DNA of 64,000 nt from positions 62,001 through 126,000 of the forward strand of contig CACHOJ010000001.1 of the NCBI GenBank assembly GCA_902581405.1, given 5' to 3'. Positions 1-8,306 of the stretch are shown here, one piece after another. This DNA is from an uncultured Pelagibacteraceae bacterium. GTDB lineage: Bacteria; Pseudomonadota; Alphaproteobacteria; Pelagibacterales; Pelagibacteraceae. The position numbers and the translations under genes are program-made. Each line of letters opens with the position of its first letter. Position 1 is the stretch's first letter. The notes beneath the pieces were generated by a model that saw only the letters and a program-made list of their open reading frames with translations, ran no database searches and had not been told where the DNA came from.

Positions 1-277
1 CACAATCACGTTTGTGGCAATCACCATCTCTCATCTCAAAACGTAATGAATATTTTCTATCTCGAATTATTTTTGTCTCATATCTTAAATTCCAAGGATT
101 AGGTGCAATTCTTCCATGAGTTTCTATTTTACCCCATACTCCTGTTTTCTCAGGCCACTTAATAAATTTTAAATCTTTAAAAACATAGTTTTCATCTAAG
201 TATTTTTTTGGAGGATCTTTTGCTTGTGCAAATGAAGACAAAATTAAAATAAAAAAGATAATTAAAATTTTTTTCAT
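1..277 (-). CDS. Partial secreted protein, possibly polysaccharide-lyase-like; C-terminus beyond left edge
   Basis: The reading frame stays open from an ATG at 277 to the left edge, giving the first 92 codons. Residues 1-19 form a clear signal peptide: two lysines, a hydrophobic core, then SSFAQA. The exported part is rich in Trp, Arg and charged residues and contains YSLRFEMRDGDC followed by a second Cys, so a disulfide in the periplasm is possible. The Arg-Phe-Glu-x-Arg-x-Gly-Asp pattern recalls secreted polysaccharide lyases of the heparin-lyase-like type, but the catalytic part is not in view and that name is a guess. It begins one base after the stop of the upstream mini-gene and is probably co-transcribed with it. 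Confidence 0.6.
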   Translation of the reverse strand, partial: MKKILIIFFILILSSFAQAKDPPKKYLDENYVFKDLKFIKWPEKTGVWGKIETHGRIAPNPWNLRYETKIIRDRKYSLRFEMRDGDCHKRDC

Positions 278-278
278 T

Positions 279-452
279 TTAATTTAGTACCCTATCAAAC
301 ACTGCTATGCTAATATGTTGATAATCATCTTGGATATCAAACTCAATTTGCATATCATCGTCAGGGTCTAAAGTCATACGTACTAAGTCTACATACTTAT
401 CAATTTTTTTATACGAAACGTTGCCTCTGAAAATTTTTTCAAACCTTTTCAT
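279..452 (-). CDS. Small acidic hypothetical protein, 57 aa
   Basis: An ATG at 452 opens 57 codons ending in TAA at 279. The protein starts MKRFEKIFRGN and becomes acidic (LDPDDDMQIEFDIQDDY). It has no membrane segment, signal peptide or cysteine. Its first codons overlap the end of the preceding lysine-rich mini-gene by 14 bases in another frame (AATGAAAAGGTTTGA), and its stop lies one base before the next start. This spacing suggests translational coupling. I do not recognise the family. Reality as a gene is supported by the tight packing and the open frame only. Confidence 0.5.
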   Translation of the reverse strand: MKRFEKIFRGNVSYKKIDKYVDLVRMTLDPDDDMQIEFDIQDDYQHISIAVFDRVLN

Positions 453-573
453 TTTTAACTTTTGATTTTTTGTTTATTTTATTTTTTTTATGAATTTTTT
501 TTTTATATGTTATGAAACCTTTTTTAAATAGTGGATCGTTTTTATCTAATGGTTTAAGTGTAATTTTAGCCAT
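439..573 (-). CDS. Very small lysine-rich basic protein, 44 aa
   Basis: An ATG at 573 opens 44 codons ending in TGA at 439. The N-terminus is MAKITLKPLDKNDPLFKKGF; the rest is almost all Lys, Asn, Ile and Ser. It could bind nucleic acid or ribosomes, as very basic small proteins often do, but no family is recognised. It starts three bases after the stop of the upstream membrane mini-gene and overlaps the next start by 14 bases. The low-complexity lysine composition is also what chance translation of A-rich DNA gives, so this call rests mainly on its position in the cluster. Confidence 0.4.
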   Translation of the reverse strand: MAKITLKPLDKNDPLFKKGFITYKKKIHKKNKINKKSKVKNEKV

Positions 574-576
574 AAA

Positions 577-777
577 TTAAGATTTTGAGTAAATCTCGAA
601 TAAAGATGCAATTAGCCATATTGAAAACCAAATTAAAAAAATCCCTAACATAATAAAGGTTGAAGAATTAAAAAAACCATCTTTATAAATTGTTATTCCA
701 ACGAGAATAATGATTATTAAACCTATGAATTTTAAACCTTTATCTACCAAAGCAGTAAGACTTTCTTTAGTGTACAT
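577..777 (-). CDS. Small membrane protein with two transmembrane helices, 66 aa
   Basis: The protein opens with a short charged segment (MYTKESLTALVDKG), followed by two hydrophobic helices at about residues 16-30 and 40-62, with FEIYSKS at the end. A helical hairpin in the inner membrane is the likely form. It is the first gene of the four-gene minus-strand cluster at the left edge and lies three bases before the next start. No family is recognised. A promoter-like sequence lies about 35-60 bases upstream of its start. Confidence 0.55.
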   Translation of the reverse strand: MYTKESLTALVDKGLKFIGLIIIILVGITIYKDGFFNSSTFIMLGIFLIWFSIWLIASLFEIYSKS

Positions 778-810
778 ATATATTTTTTCTGTTAACTTAA
801 ATAACCTTGA

Positions 811-838
811 ATCATACTTATGTTTTTTGGATACACAA
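811..838 (-). promoter_or_regulatory. Predicted sigma-70-type promoter for the left-edge small-gene cluster
   Basis: Read on the minus strand, TTGTGT (833-838) and TATGAT (811-816) are separated by 16 bases. They would start transcription near 804, about 27 bases upstream of the ATG at 777. Prediction from sequence only; AT-rich DNA gives many such matches. Confidence 0.35.
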
Positions 839-915
839 TACGTCCATCACTTCTTTAATTTTAATACCATTTTTTTCATAACTCAAGACTACTAAATCCT
901 AAACCTCGAGTCTAT

Positions 916-944
916 TTGCTTTAAAATGGGTAAAATTTTAATAT
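916..944 (+). promoter_or_regulatory. Predicted promoter for the 2-hydroxyacid dehydrogenase
   Basis: TTGCTT (916-921) and TAATAT (939-944) are 17 bases apart. Transcription would start near 951, only about 7 bases before the ATG at 958, so the mRNA would have almost no leader. No Shine-Dalgarno sequence is visible before the start, which agrees with that. Confidence 0.4.
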
Positions 945-957
945 ATCTTAATCATAA

Positions 958-1983
958 ATGACTAAAGGCAAAATTAAAATTCATATAAGAAATAATCACT
1001 GGAAAAAGGGTTCTCTACCTTGCGACTTAGAAGGTGAAAAAAATAGTAGCGTTCCAAAAGATTTGTTTGAAAGTAAGCTTAATAAATATCCTGAGATAAA
1101 AGATAAAATAACTTATTTGGTTGATTGGGATGATGACAATTGGGAGTCTTCAATGAAGGATTCAGACATCTTACTTGCTTGGGACTTTCCAACAAAAGAT
1201 TTAAGTAAAATAGCACCAAATTTAAAATGGATTCACATTGTTTCAGCTGGCGTTAACCATCTTTTTCCATTTGACTGGATTAAAAAAGATTTGGTTTTAA
1301 CAAATAGTAGCGGGATACACGCAAAAAAAGCAGGAGAATTTGGTTTGATGAGTATTTTGATGCTTCAAAATCATATGACAAAAATTGTTACCAATCAGAG
1401 AAAAAAAAAGTTTGTAACATTATTAAGCAACCCAATTGAGAATAAAACAGTTGTGGCTGTAGGCACTGGATCATTAGGAGGGTCAATGATTAAACATATA
1501 AGCTCATTGGGCGCGAAATTAATAGGTGTAAACAGAAGAGGTAGAAAAGTTGAAGGATGCTCAAAAGTTTTAACATATGATAAAATCGATAAAGTCTTAC
1601 CCGAAGCTGACTTTCTCTATTTAGCAGTTCCAGAAACAAATGAAACAAAAGGATTAATAAATAAGAAAAGATTAGATGTTTTAAAAAATTCATGTGGAAT
1701 AGTTAACATTGGACGTCAATCTGTAATGGATTATGAGCACCTACAAAAAAAATTAACAAAAAATGAAATTTCTGGAGCAATTTTAGATGTTTTTTCAGAA
1801 GAGCCTATAAATAGAAATTCTAAATTCTGGGATACTCCAAATTTGGTAATTACACCTCACATATCGTCAGATAGCAAAGGAAAATATATAGAAATGGTTT
1901 TAGATAAGTTTTTTAAAAACTTAAAATTGTTTATTGATCAAAAAGATTTAATTAATAAAATAGACCCGAAACTAGGTTATTAA
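958..1983 (+). CDS. D-isomer-specific 2-hydroxyacid dehydrogenase (GhrA-like)
   Basis: Likely an NAD(P)-dependent enzyme interconverting a 2-keto acid and a D-2-hydroxy acid in the cytoplasm, at 341 aa a normal length. The Rossmann motif VGTGSLGG is at about residues 168-175. The catalytic triad of the family can be seen as Arg253 (IGRQS), Glu282 (FSEEP) and His301 (TPHIS). The substrate cannot be told; glyoxylate/hydroxypyruvate reductases of the GhrA type look like this. It stands alone on the plus strand, divergent from the small-gene cluster and convergent with a Gfo/Idh oxidoreductase, so context gives little help. Confidence 0.85.
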   Translation: MTKGKIKIHIRNNHWKKGSLPCDLEGEKNSSVPKDLFESKLNKYPEIKDKITYLVDWDDDNWESSMKDSDILLAWDFPTKDLSKIAPNLKWIHIVSAGVNHLFPFDWIKKDLVLTNSSGIHAKKAGEFGLMSILMLQNHMTKIVTNQRKKKFVTLLSNPIENKTVVAVGTGSLGGSMIKHISSLGAKLIGVNRRGRKVEGCSKVLTYDKIDKVLPEADFLYLAVPETNETKGLINKKRLDVLKNSCGIVNIGRQSVMDYEHLQKKLTKNEISGAILDVFSEEPINRNSKFWDTPNLVITPHISSDSKGKYIEMVLDKFFKNLKLFIDQKDLINKIDPKLGY

Positions 1984-2040
1984 ATTAGTATTTTGATTTA
2001 TAGATATTTTAATATTGTCTTTTTAATCTGAAGTTTGATA

Positions 2041-3051
2041 TTAATTGTTCTTTTCAGCTAATTCCTGTGCCTTTATTGCAAGTTCCATTGATAAGTAAGT
2101 AAGCTTTTGTGGACATGCAGTTTCAGTTCTATTCAAAACATCATTTATTAGTTTTTTGAAGTAGGTCAGTTTAACTTTTGAACAATCTATATATTTTACC
2201 TCTTCATTATTAGCCAAAAACAAATGATTTCCTTTTTTAGACTTTGCCAAATCAATATATTTTCTGATTTCAATAAAGCCTTTGTCACCAAGAATAAATA
2301 GCCTTCCATCTCCCCATGTAGGAAGCGCATCAGGTGTGAACCAGTCTAAACGAATATACCCATGAGCTCCATTACCAGTAAGATTAATTTCTCCAAAATC
2401 TTGAAATCCTTCAAATTCTTTTTTAGTTGTGTTTTCGACAAAAGAGTGAGTAATTTTTGCTTCATTTGAGTTAGTAAATACTAAGAACTGATGAATTTGA
2501 TGAGATCCAATATCGGTTATTATACCACCATAACTCTCGCGTTCGTAAAACCAAGATGGTCTCTTATAATTCCCCTGCCTATGAGGACCAGTACCTATAG
2601 TTGATTTTACTTTACCAATTTTACCTTCAAGGATTAATTCCTCAGCCTTAGCTACTGCTGCCACATGAAATCTTTCAGAAAAATTAACTGACCAAATTTT
2701 TCCAGTTTCGTTTACCGTTTTTTTTATATTATTAAGTTGATCTAGTGTTGTGCAACCAGGTTTGTCTACCATTACATCTTTATTAGATTTTAAAGCATCT
2801 ATTGCATGACTAGCCCTATCTTTAGGTACGGAAGATATTAAAATCATATCTATACTAAAATCATTTAAAATTTCATTTTTCTCTCTCCATTGTATTTTTG
2901 GATATTTTTTCTTAAACTCTTCAAGGTTTAATGAATCTCCATCTGTCCAAAAGTAATTACAAATGCATCCTTCTTTTATCATTTCATCTAACATGTTAAA
3001 TATATGTCCATGGTCGATACCAATTACTGCAAGATTTAAAACTTTTTTCAT
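2041..3051 (-). CDS. Gfo/Idh/MocA family oxidoreductase
   Basis: A 336-aa protein with an N-terminal NAD(P)-binding Rossmann domain (LAVIGIDHGHIFNM) and the family signature VDKPG near residue 95, where the lysine is the usual catalytic residue. The C-terminal half carries DIGSHQIHQFL, matching the family's substrate-side His/Asp motif. Substrates in this family are sugars, inositols or related polyols; which one cannot be said. It starts 7 bases downstream of the FkbM methyltransferase gene's stop, so the two are probably co-transcribed. It is the last gene of the long minus-strand run. Confidence 0.82.
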   Translation of the reverse strand: MKKVLNLAVIGIDHGHIFNMLDEMIKEGCICNYFWTDGDSLNLEEFKKKYPKIQWREKNEILNDFSIDMILISSVPKDRASHAIDALKSNKDVMVDKPGCTTLDQLNNIKKTVNETGKIWSVNFSERFHVAAVAKAEELILEGKIGKVKSTIGTGPHRQGNYKRPSWFYERESYGGIITDIGSHQIHQFLVFTNSNEAKITHSFVENTTKKEFEGFQDFGEINLTGNGAHGYIRLDWFTPDALPTWGDGRLFILGDKGFIEIRKYIDLAKSKKGNHLFLANNEEVKYIDCSKVKLTYFKKLINDVLNRTETACPQKLTYLSMELAIKAQELAEKNN

Positions 3052-3057
3052 AAATAT

Positions 3058-3837
3058 TTAAGTGTTCGAATAAAAATAATTAGAATTATAAATTTTTACA
3101 TTTAATTGTCTAAATTTATGTTCTTTTAAAAAGGAGTTTATTTTTTTATAGTTTTTCTTGAATATCTCTATTTGAAGAATACATTTGTTTTCACTTATAA
3201 TTTTTCTTAATCCTTTTAAAACCTTAAGCTCATGTCCTTCTACATCAATTTTAAATATTAAATTTGAATTTTTGATATCTAACAATTCATCTGCAACTTT
3301 AAAATTAGCATCATAAATTTTTACATCATCATATTTTTTACCATCGTGAATAGTTGATCCTCCAGTTTGAGTGTAGCCATATTTAACCTTAGATCTCATT
3401 CTTTCCGTAGAATTTTTATCTGATAAGCCAAAATTGTGTAAGGTTATCCTTTTTGAAAAATTTTGATTTGCATCCAAGGTTTTTTTAAACTTAAAATATG
3501 CTTCATCATTTGGTTCAAATGCTATTATTTTAATATTTTCATGAAACTCTGCAAATTTTATCGAATAGTAACCATTATTTGCACCTATATCAAAAAAATA
3601 AACTACATCGAAGTTGTTCGATAATTCTTTAAGTGTAGAGATTTCATTATATTCATATTTTTGACTGATAATAATTTTTCTATCTATTGGATCTAAAAAA
3701 TCTAGAAACATAATATTGTTTCCAATATTGAAATATCCTCTATTTTTTTTAAAAAATTTTAAAATTTTTAATGTAATTAGGGATATATAACGACTAAAAT
3801 TTGAAAGTTTAATTAAAAATTTTAAAAAATTATTCAT
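3058..3837 (-). CDS. FkbM family SAM-dependent methyltransferase
   Basis: The 259-aa protein has the SAM-binding motif FFDIGANNGYYS at about residues 81-92, the acidic ribose-binding FEPND at 107-111 and the family hallmark FKIDVEGHELKVLKGL near 195-210. FkbM proteins O-methylate varied substrates, often sugars of surface glycans. Residues 1-30 are amphipathic and basic without a cleavage site, so the enzyme may sit on the membrane. It lies between an MFS transporter and a Gfo/Idh oxidoreductase, with 45 and 6 bases between genes. The substrate is unknown. Confidence 0.85.
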   Translation of the reverse strand: MNNFLKFLIKLSNFSRYISLITLKILKFFKKNRGYFNIGNNIMFLDFLDPIDRKIIISQKYEYNEISTLKELSNNFDVVYFFDIGANNGYYSIKFAEFHENIKIIAFEPNDEAYFKFKKTLDANQNFSKRITLHNFGLSDKNSTERMRSKVKYGYTQTGGSTIHDGKKYDDVKIYDANFKVADELLDIKNSNLIFKIDVEGHELKVLKGLRKIISENKCILQIEIFKKNYKKINSFLKEHKFRQLNVKIYNSNYFYSNT

Positions 3838-3882
3838 TATAAAATTTTATAATTAAATACTAGTTTTGTAACATAAATTTTT

Positions 3883-5178
3883 TTATCTATTATTATTTTG
3901 ATTATTCACTTGTATTGGCTCATCAATTGGCTCTGTTGCAGGATTTAACTCTAGGCCAATTGGTGTAATTGTAGTCGGTAAGGGAGTAAACTTAGAGTCT
4001 GGGTTTTCAACAACTTCCCTAATTTTCATTCTGTAAATACCATAAGCACCTATCAAAATATGGAAAATGATTAAAAAAATAAAATAGCCATTTTCTCCAA
4101 CTATATCCATAAATAAAGAACACATAAATGGTCCACTCATCGCTCCCATACCAAAAGCAAATTGTAAACCAGCACCTGCAGAAACAAACTTTTCTTTAGC
4201 TACAAAATCATTTGTATGCGCAAATATCAAAGCAAACATTGGAAGACTGAAAAAAGCATATAAACCTGTAAATATATAAAACCAAAATTTTGAACTCGCC
4301 AATCCATCAGGTAAATGCATTGTTCCTACAGAAAAAATTGCACATAGTGCAAAAAAAGCTGCAGCGAAAGTAGAATAAACAGTTACCGTTCTTCTATCAT
4401 ATATGTCAGATAGTTTTCCAATTGGCCACTGTGAGATAGCACCAGAAATTGCAACTAGAAAAGTTACAAAAGATATTTCAAATATACTAAAATTCATTGC
4501 TGCAGCATATACTGCAATTAATGCAAACATTGCTGAATGACAAACACCACATAAAATAGCACTTACCATACCAAAAGGGGAGGCTTCATAAAGTTCCTTG
4601 ATTTTCATTCCAATAATTTTTTTAAATTTTGGAGCCTTCTTCTTTGTAAGTAGAATTGGAACAAGTGAACAAGACATAAATAACGAAACTAGAATAAATG
4701 GTTCAAAATTTTCTGGTTTACTAAAATTTAAAAAAAACATTCCTATTGCCATAGAACCAAAGAGCACAATCATATAAATTGATAGAACACTTCCTCTATT
4801 TTTATTACTTGCTCTATCGTTCAACCAACTTTCTGCAATTGTATAAAGACAAACCATTGCAAATCCTGAAATAACTCTAAGCACAAACCAAGTAAATGGA
4901 TTTATGATAATTGAATGGACTAATACTACTATTGATGCAATTGATGCAAATGCTGCAAACACTCTTATATGACCTACTCTTGAAACAAGGATAGGTACTG
5001 TTCGTGCACCAATAAAGTACCCAACAAAATATCCCGTTAACATAAATCCTGTAGCTGTTATACTAAAACTCTCATGTACAGCTCTTACTCCTAGTAAGGA
5101 AACTTGAAAACCGTGAGCTAACATAATTAGCCCCATACCTGTAAAAAGGGCCCATGAGTTTTTTAATATCTTCTCCAT
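3883..5178 (-). CDS. MFS transporter
   Basis: A 431-aa polytopic protein with about 12 predicted helices in two six-helix halves split by a cytoplasmic loop around residue 185 (TKKKAPKFKK). Loop motifs of the Major Facilitator Superfamily are present, including GKLSDIYDRR between helices 8 and 9. The overall pattern resembles YcaD-type MFS proteins. The C-terminal tail (about 35 residues, proline- and asparagine-rich) is soluble. Substrate is unknown. It follows the EamA transporter gene after 41 bases and is probably in the same transcript. Confidence 0.85.
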   Translation of the reverse strand: MEKILKNSWALFTGMGLIMLAHGFQVSLLGVRAVHESFSITATGFMLTGYFVGYFIGARTVPILVSRVGHIRVFAAFASIASIVVLVHSIIINPFTWFVLRVISGFAMVCLYTIAESWLNDRASNKNRGSVLSIYMIVLFGSMAIGMFFLNFSKPENFEPFILVSLFMSCSLVPILLTKKKAPKFKKIIGMKIKELYEASPFGMVSAILCGVCHSAMFALIAVYAAAMNFSIFEISFVTFLVAISGAISQWPIGKLSDIYDRRTVTVYSTFAAAFFALCAIFSVGTMHLPDGLASSKFWFYIFTGLYAFFSLPMFALIFAHTNDFVAKEKFVSAGAGLQFAFGMGAMSGPFMCSLFMDIVGENGYFIFLIIFHILIGAYGIYRMKIREVVENPDSKFTPLPTTITPIGLELNPATEPIDEPIQVNNQNNNR

Positions 5179-5219
5179 AATTTCGCTATCTATGGATGAT
5201 TTAATATTAAATCAAGAAA

Positions 5220-6113
5220 TTAATTATTAATTTTTTTTGGTTCTCTTAGTTTTAAAAATGAGTGGATGCCTATAGTAGTTATAATTATAATTCCTCCAAT
5301 TATAGTCTCTAAAGTTGGTTGCTCTTTAATAACCAACCAAACCCAAATTGGGCCAATTATAGTTTCAAGTAAGAAAAACAAATTCACTTCCTCAGCAGGA
5401 ATAAACCTAGGTGCAATTGTTACCAAAACAAATGGAAGAGCTACACAAACAATGCACATCAAAGGTATATAAATCTGATCAGATCCGATTAAATTGAAAT
5501 TTTCCACAAAAAAGAAGGCAAAAACAGCAACTCCTAATTTTCCCATGACAGCAGATGGCAAAAGATCTCTGTCTTTAGCATATCTTATCAGTACAGCGTT
5601 GACTGCTAACCCTGCACCGGTAACAAATCCCATAATATTTCCAAAGAGATTTCCTATTTTAATTGAGTCATAGAATATGAATAAAACAGCAAAAAATGTT
5701 ATAAAAATAGCTATCCAGGTTCCTTTACTAGGTATCTCTTTTAAAAAAATAGCACCTAAAATTGCAGATAGCATTGGCGCTAACGCAATCATGATCAGGG
5801 TATTAGCTACATTTGTATTTTGAATAGATATTATGAAGGTAATATTACATATTGAAAAGCTGATTGCATAAAATATGCCTACAGTACCGACCTTAAAAAA
5901 TGCGTTTATGAAATTTTGCCTATAAAATAACAACAATCCTATAAAAACTACAAAAAATGGAATTATTCCTCTGTAAAAAAGCATTCCCCAAGTTTCAATA
6001 CTAGAAAGTCTAATTAAAAGTGAGTCAGGTGTGATGAACATTATAGCAACGAAAGCTAATAATGATCCTTTTTTTTGATCAGATAAATTATTCAAGCTTT
6101 TAAACCTTTCCAA
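5220..6113 (-). CDS. DMT superfamily transporter, EamA type
   Basis: A 297-aa inner-membrane protein with about ten hydrophobic helices in two EamA repeats, the usual size. The second repeat contains PAEEVNLFFLLETIIGPIWVWL, close to the conserved P-x-x-x-a-x-l-x-x-l-E-p motif of this family (quoted here as PAEEVNLFFLLE then TIIGPIWVWL). Such proteins export or import small metabolites; the substrate is not predictable. Its start overlaps the end of gshB by 22 bases, so translational coupling is likely and a link to glutathione or thiol metabolism is possible, but that is inference. Confidence 0.85.
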   Translation of the reverse strand: MERFKSLNNLSDQKKGSLLAFVAIMFITPDSLLIRLSSIETWGMLFYRGIIPFFVVFIGLLLFYRQNFINAFFKVGTVGIFYAISFSICNITFIISIQNTNVANTLIMIALAPMLSAILGAIFLKEIPSKGTWIAIFITFFAVLFIFYDSIKIGNLFGNIMGFVTGAGLAVNAVLIRYAKDRDLLPSAVMGKLGVAVFAFFFVENFNLIGSDQIYIPLMCIVCVALPFVLVTIAPRFIPAEEVNLFFLLETIIGPIWVWLVIKEQPTLETIIGGIIIITTIGIHSFLKLREPKKINN

Positions 6114-7018
6114 AATGTCTTAGCAAGATTTATTTTAGATAGGTCGTAGTATGTTTTTAATCCAGTAGGGGAGGTAACATTAATATCTCCATTTAACTGT
6201 TGATCTATAAAGTCTATCCCAGCAAAATAAATATTATCTTTCTTTAATCTTTTACCGATAATTTTTGAAATCCTAATTTCTTTTTTGGTAAGGCTAGTAA
6301 GTTTTGGTTCAGCCCCTTTACTCATATTACTTAAATATGAACCTTTCTTAGGAACTCGTGAGATTGCACCACATACTTTTCCATTAATTATAAAAACTCT
6401 TTTATCGCCTTTAGATATATTTTTTAAAAATTTTTGAAACATTGAGTGTCCGTTTCTTTTTAAAAAATTTGTAATTAATTTTTTATTAAACTTATTCTTA
6501 ATCAAATGTATTTGATTACCTCCATGTCCATTAATAGGTTTCATAATTATACTTTTATTTTGTTTATAAAACTTCTTAACTTCTTCTATATTATTTGAAA
6601 ATATTGTATCTGGCATATATTTTGTAAATTTTTTCGAATATAATTTTTCAGATACATTTCTAATAGCCACTGGATTATTTATCACCCTTGTTTTTTTTAA
6701 ATTATCCAAAATAAGAGTGGTAATTAAATATTCTGAGTTGAAAGGTGGATCTTGTCTAATTAAAATAAATTTAAGATTTTCAACATCAATTTTTTTTTTT
6801 TTATAAATTTTATAAAATTTTTTACTTTCATAATTTAATTTTACAAATACTCCATTTGCATATGTTTTATTTTTGATGATGGATAAGTTTGAAGGAGTAT
6901 AATAAAATATTTTATATCCTAGTTTCTGAGCTTCATGAGCTAAAAATATTGATGTATCAGAAGATATATTAATCTTATCTAATTTATCGCCTTGTATGCC
7001 TATTATTTTATTTGTCAT
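6092..7018 (-). CDS. gshB: Glutathione synthase
   Basis: Joins gamma-glutamylcysteine and glycine using ATP, the second step of glutathione synthesis. The 308-aa protein shows the ATP-grasp pattern: MKPINGHGGNQI for nucleotide binding, RVFIINGKVCGAISRVP in the central domain, and the family signature INVTSPTGLKTYYDL (usually EINVTSPTG) near the C-terminus, where the usual Glu-Ile-Asn is Asp-Ile-Asn. The start overlaps the 3' end of gshA by 11 bases, so both enzymes are made from one message. Confidence 0.92.
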   Translation of the reverse strand: MTNKIIGIQGDKLDKINISSDTSIFLAHEAQKLGYKIFYYTPSNLSIIKNKTYANGVFVKLNYESKKFYKIYKKKKIDVENLKFILIRQDPPFNSEYLITTLILDNLKKTRVINNPVAIRNVSEKLYSKKFTKYMPDTIFSNNIEEVKKFYKQNKSIIMKPINGHGGNQIHLIKNKFNKKLITNFLKRNGHSMFQKFLKNISKGDKRVFIINGKVCGAISRVPKKGSYLSNMSKGAEPKLTSLTKKEIRISKIIGKRLKKDNIYFAGIDFIDQQLNGDINVTSPTGLKTYYDLSKINLAKTFWKGLKA

Positions 7019-8297
7019 ATAAATCTTCTAAATTTTGAAATTTAGAGAATTTATTTATAACATGACTAGCCACTGTTTCTTTGTTATTGATAATTTTATT
7101 TAGATGTTCTAGGTATTTAGTTTCGTTTGTACCGCTTTTTCCAATGAAATCTCTCTTTTCTAAGCCTTTTTCAGCAATTTTTAACAAGTTAGAGATCCAA
7201 TAAATCATATCTTTACCCATTAAATTTGTATCAAGCCCTTTCATTGGTGCATCTTTATACGCATTCAATAAATCTTTCTTTTCCCATGTTGAAATAAACT
7301 CTAATGCTTCGTCTAAATTACCGTATAAAAGACCAGTAAAAAAGGCAGGGCCAGCACAGATACAGTCCCAACCACAAGTATCCATAGATCTTAATTCGAT
7401 ATATTGCTTTAATCTATTCTCTGTAAATATAGTACTTAAATGCAATCCAAGATCGTCAATACTTGGTAAAGATTTATTTATTTCTTGAATGTTACCGTTC
7501 ATAAAATCAGAAAATTTATAATTTTTGCCAGATAAATATTTATCATTTTTTTTTATAAACAGTATTGGATAATCCATTACAAATTCAGCATATTTTTCAA
7601 AATCAACATTTTCTAAAAAAATTTCTGGAAGGCCACCCCTTGATGTTTCTTGCCATACTTTTGATCGGTATGATAAGTATTTACTATCTTTTTTCTCAAC
7701 TATTGATGAGTTTGCAAAAAGTGCGATACTTAACGGAACTAAACTATTTGCTAATTTAAACTTTTTTATAAAATCATTTTCAGACGTGTAGTCTAGATTT
7801 AGCTGTGTCCCAGATGTTCTATACATCATATCTAAACTGAGAGGTCCGCCTTTAGGCATATCCTTTGTCATTACTTCATATCTTTTTTTAGGATTATTTG
7901 GAATTTCAGACAATTTAGATATTGGATCAAATCCAGCGCTTACTATTTTTAAATCTAATTTTTCAACAACTTGTTTAAGTTCAAACAAATAATTATTAGC
8001 TTCAGAGCAAACTTCATGAATATTATTTAATTGAGCACCTGCAAGCTCAATTTGATTACCTGGTTCTAAAGTTATACTCTTATTATCTTTATTTAACGCT
8101 ATAACATTCTCAACTTCATAAGATGGTTTCCAACCAAATTCATATAAAATTTTGAAAATATCTTTAATTGTAGAATAATTAATTCTTTTATTATTCTTCT
8201 TATAGAAAAGGAATTTTTCGTGCTCAACACCTATTTTGGAATTTATAGGCTCTTTAATTCCAGATTTAAAATGATCTATTATATTATCTTTATTCAT
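7008..8297 (-). CDS. gshA: Glutamate-cysteine ligase, GCS2 (plant/proteobacterial) type
   Basis: Forms gamma-glutamylcysteine from glutamate and cysteine, the committed step of glutathione synthesis. The 429-aa sequence carries GVEHEKF near residue 23, the Glu-rich LEPGNQIELAGA near 77-88 and MYRTSGTQLNLDY near 160, all typical of the GCS2 family found in plants and alphaproteobacteria rather than of the E. coli enzyme. C-terminal ELRSMDTCG also fits. It lies ten bases downstream of the yyaL-like gene and overlaps gshB. Confidence 0.92.
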   Translation of the reverse strand: MNKDNIIDHFKSGIKEPINSKIGVEHEKFLFYKKNNKRINYSTIKDIFKILYEFGWKPSYEVENVIALNKDNKSITLEPGNQIELAGAQLNNIHEVCSEANNYLFELKQVVEKLDLKIVSAGFDPISKLSEIPNNPKKRYEVMTKDMPKGGPLSLDMMYRTSGTQLNLDYTSENDFIKKFKLANSLVPLSIALFANSSIVEKKDSKYLSYRSKVWQETSRGGLPEIFLENVDFEKYAEFVMDYPILFIKKNDKYLSGKNYKFSDFMNGNIQEINKSLPSIDDLGLHLSTIFTENRLKQYIELRSMDTCGWDCICAGPAFFTGLLYGNLDEALEFISTWEKKDLLNAYKDAPMKGLDTNLMGKDMIYWISNLLKIAEKGLEKRDFIGKSGTNETKYLEHLNKIINNKETVASHVINKFSKFQNLEDLYDK

Positions 8298-8306
8298 ATT
8301 AATGAT

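Noticed and set aside
710-895. 61-aa plus-strand frame in the left-edge divergent gap
   Set aside because: It overlaps the better-supported membrane mini-gene on the minus strand and both predicted elements of its promoter; composition is random-like.
3836-3853. 18-nt perfect palindrome before the FkbM gene
   Set aside because: Only A and T; in DNA this AT-rich several such palindromes are expected in 64 kb by chance.
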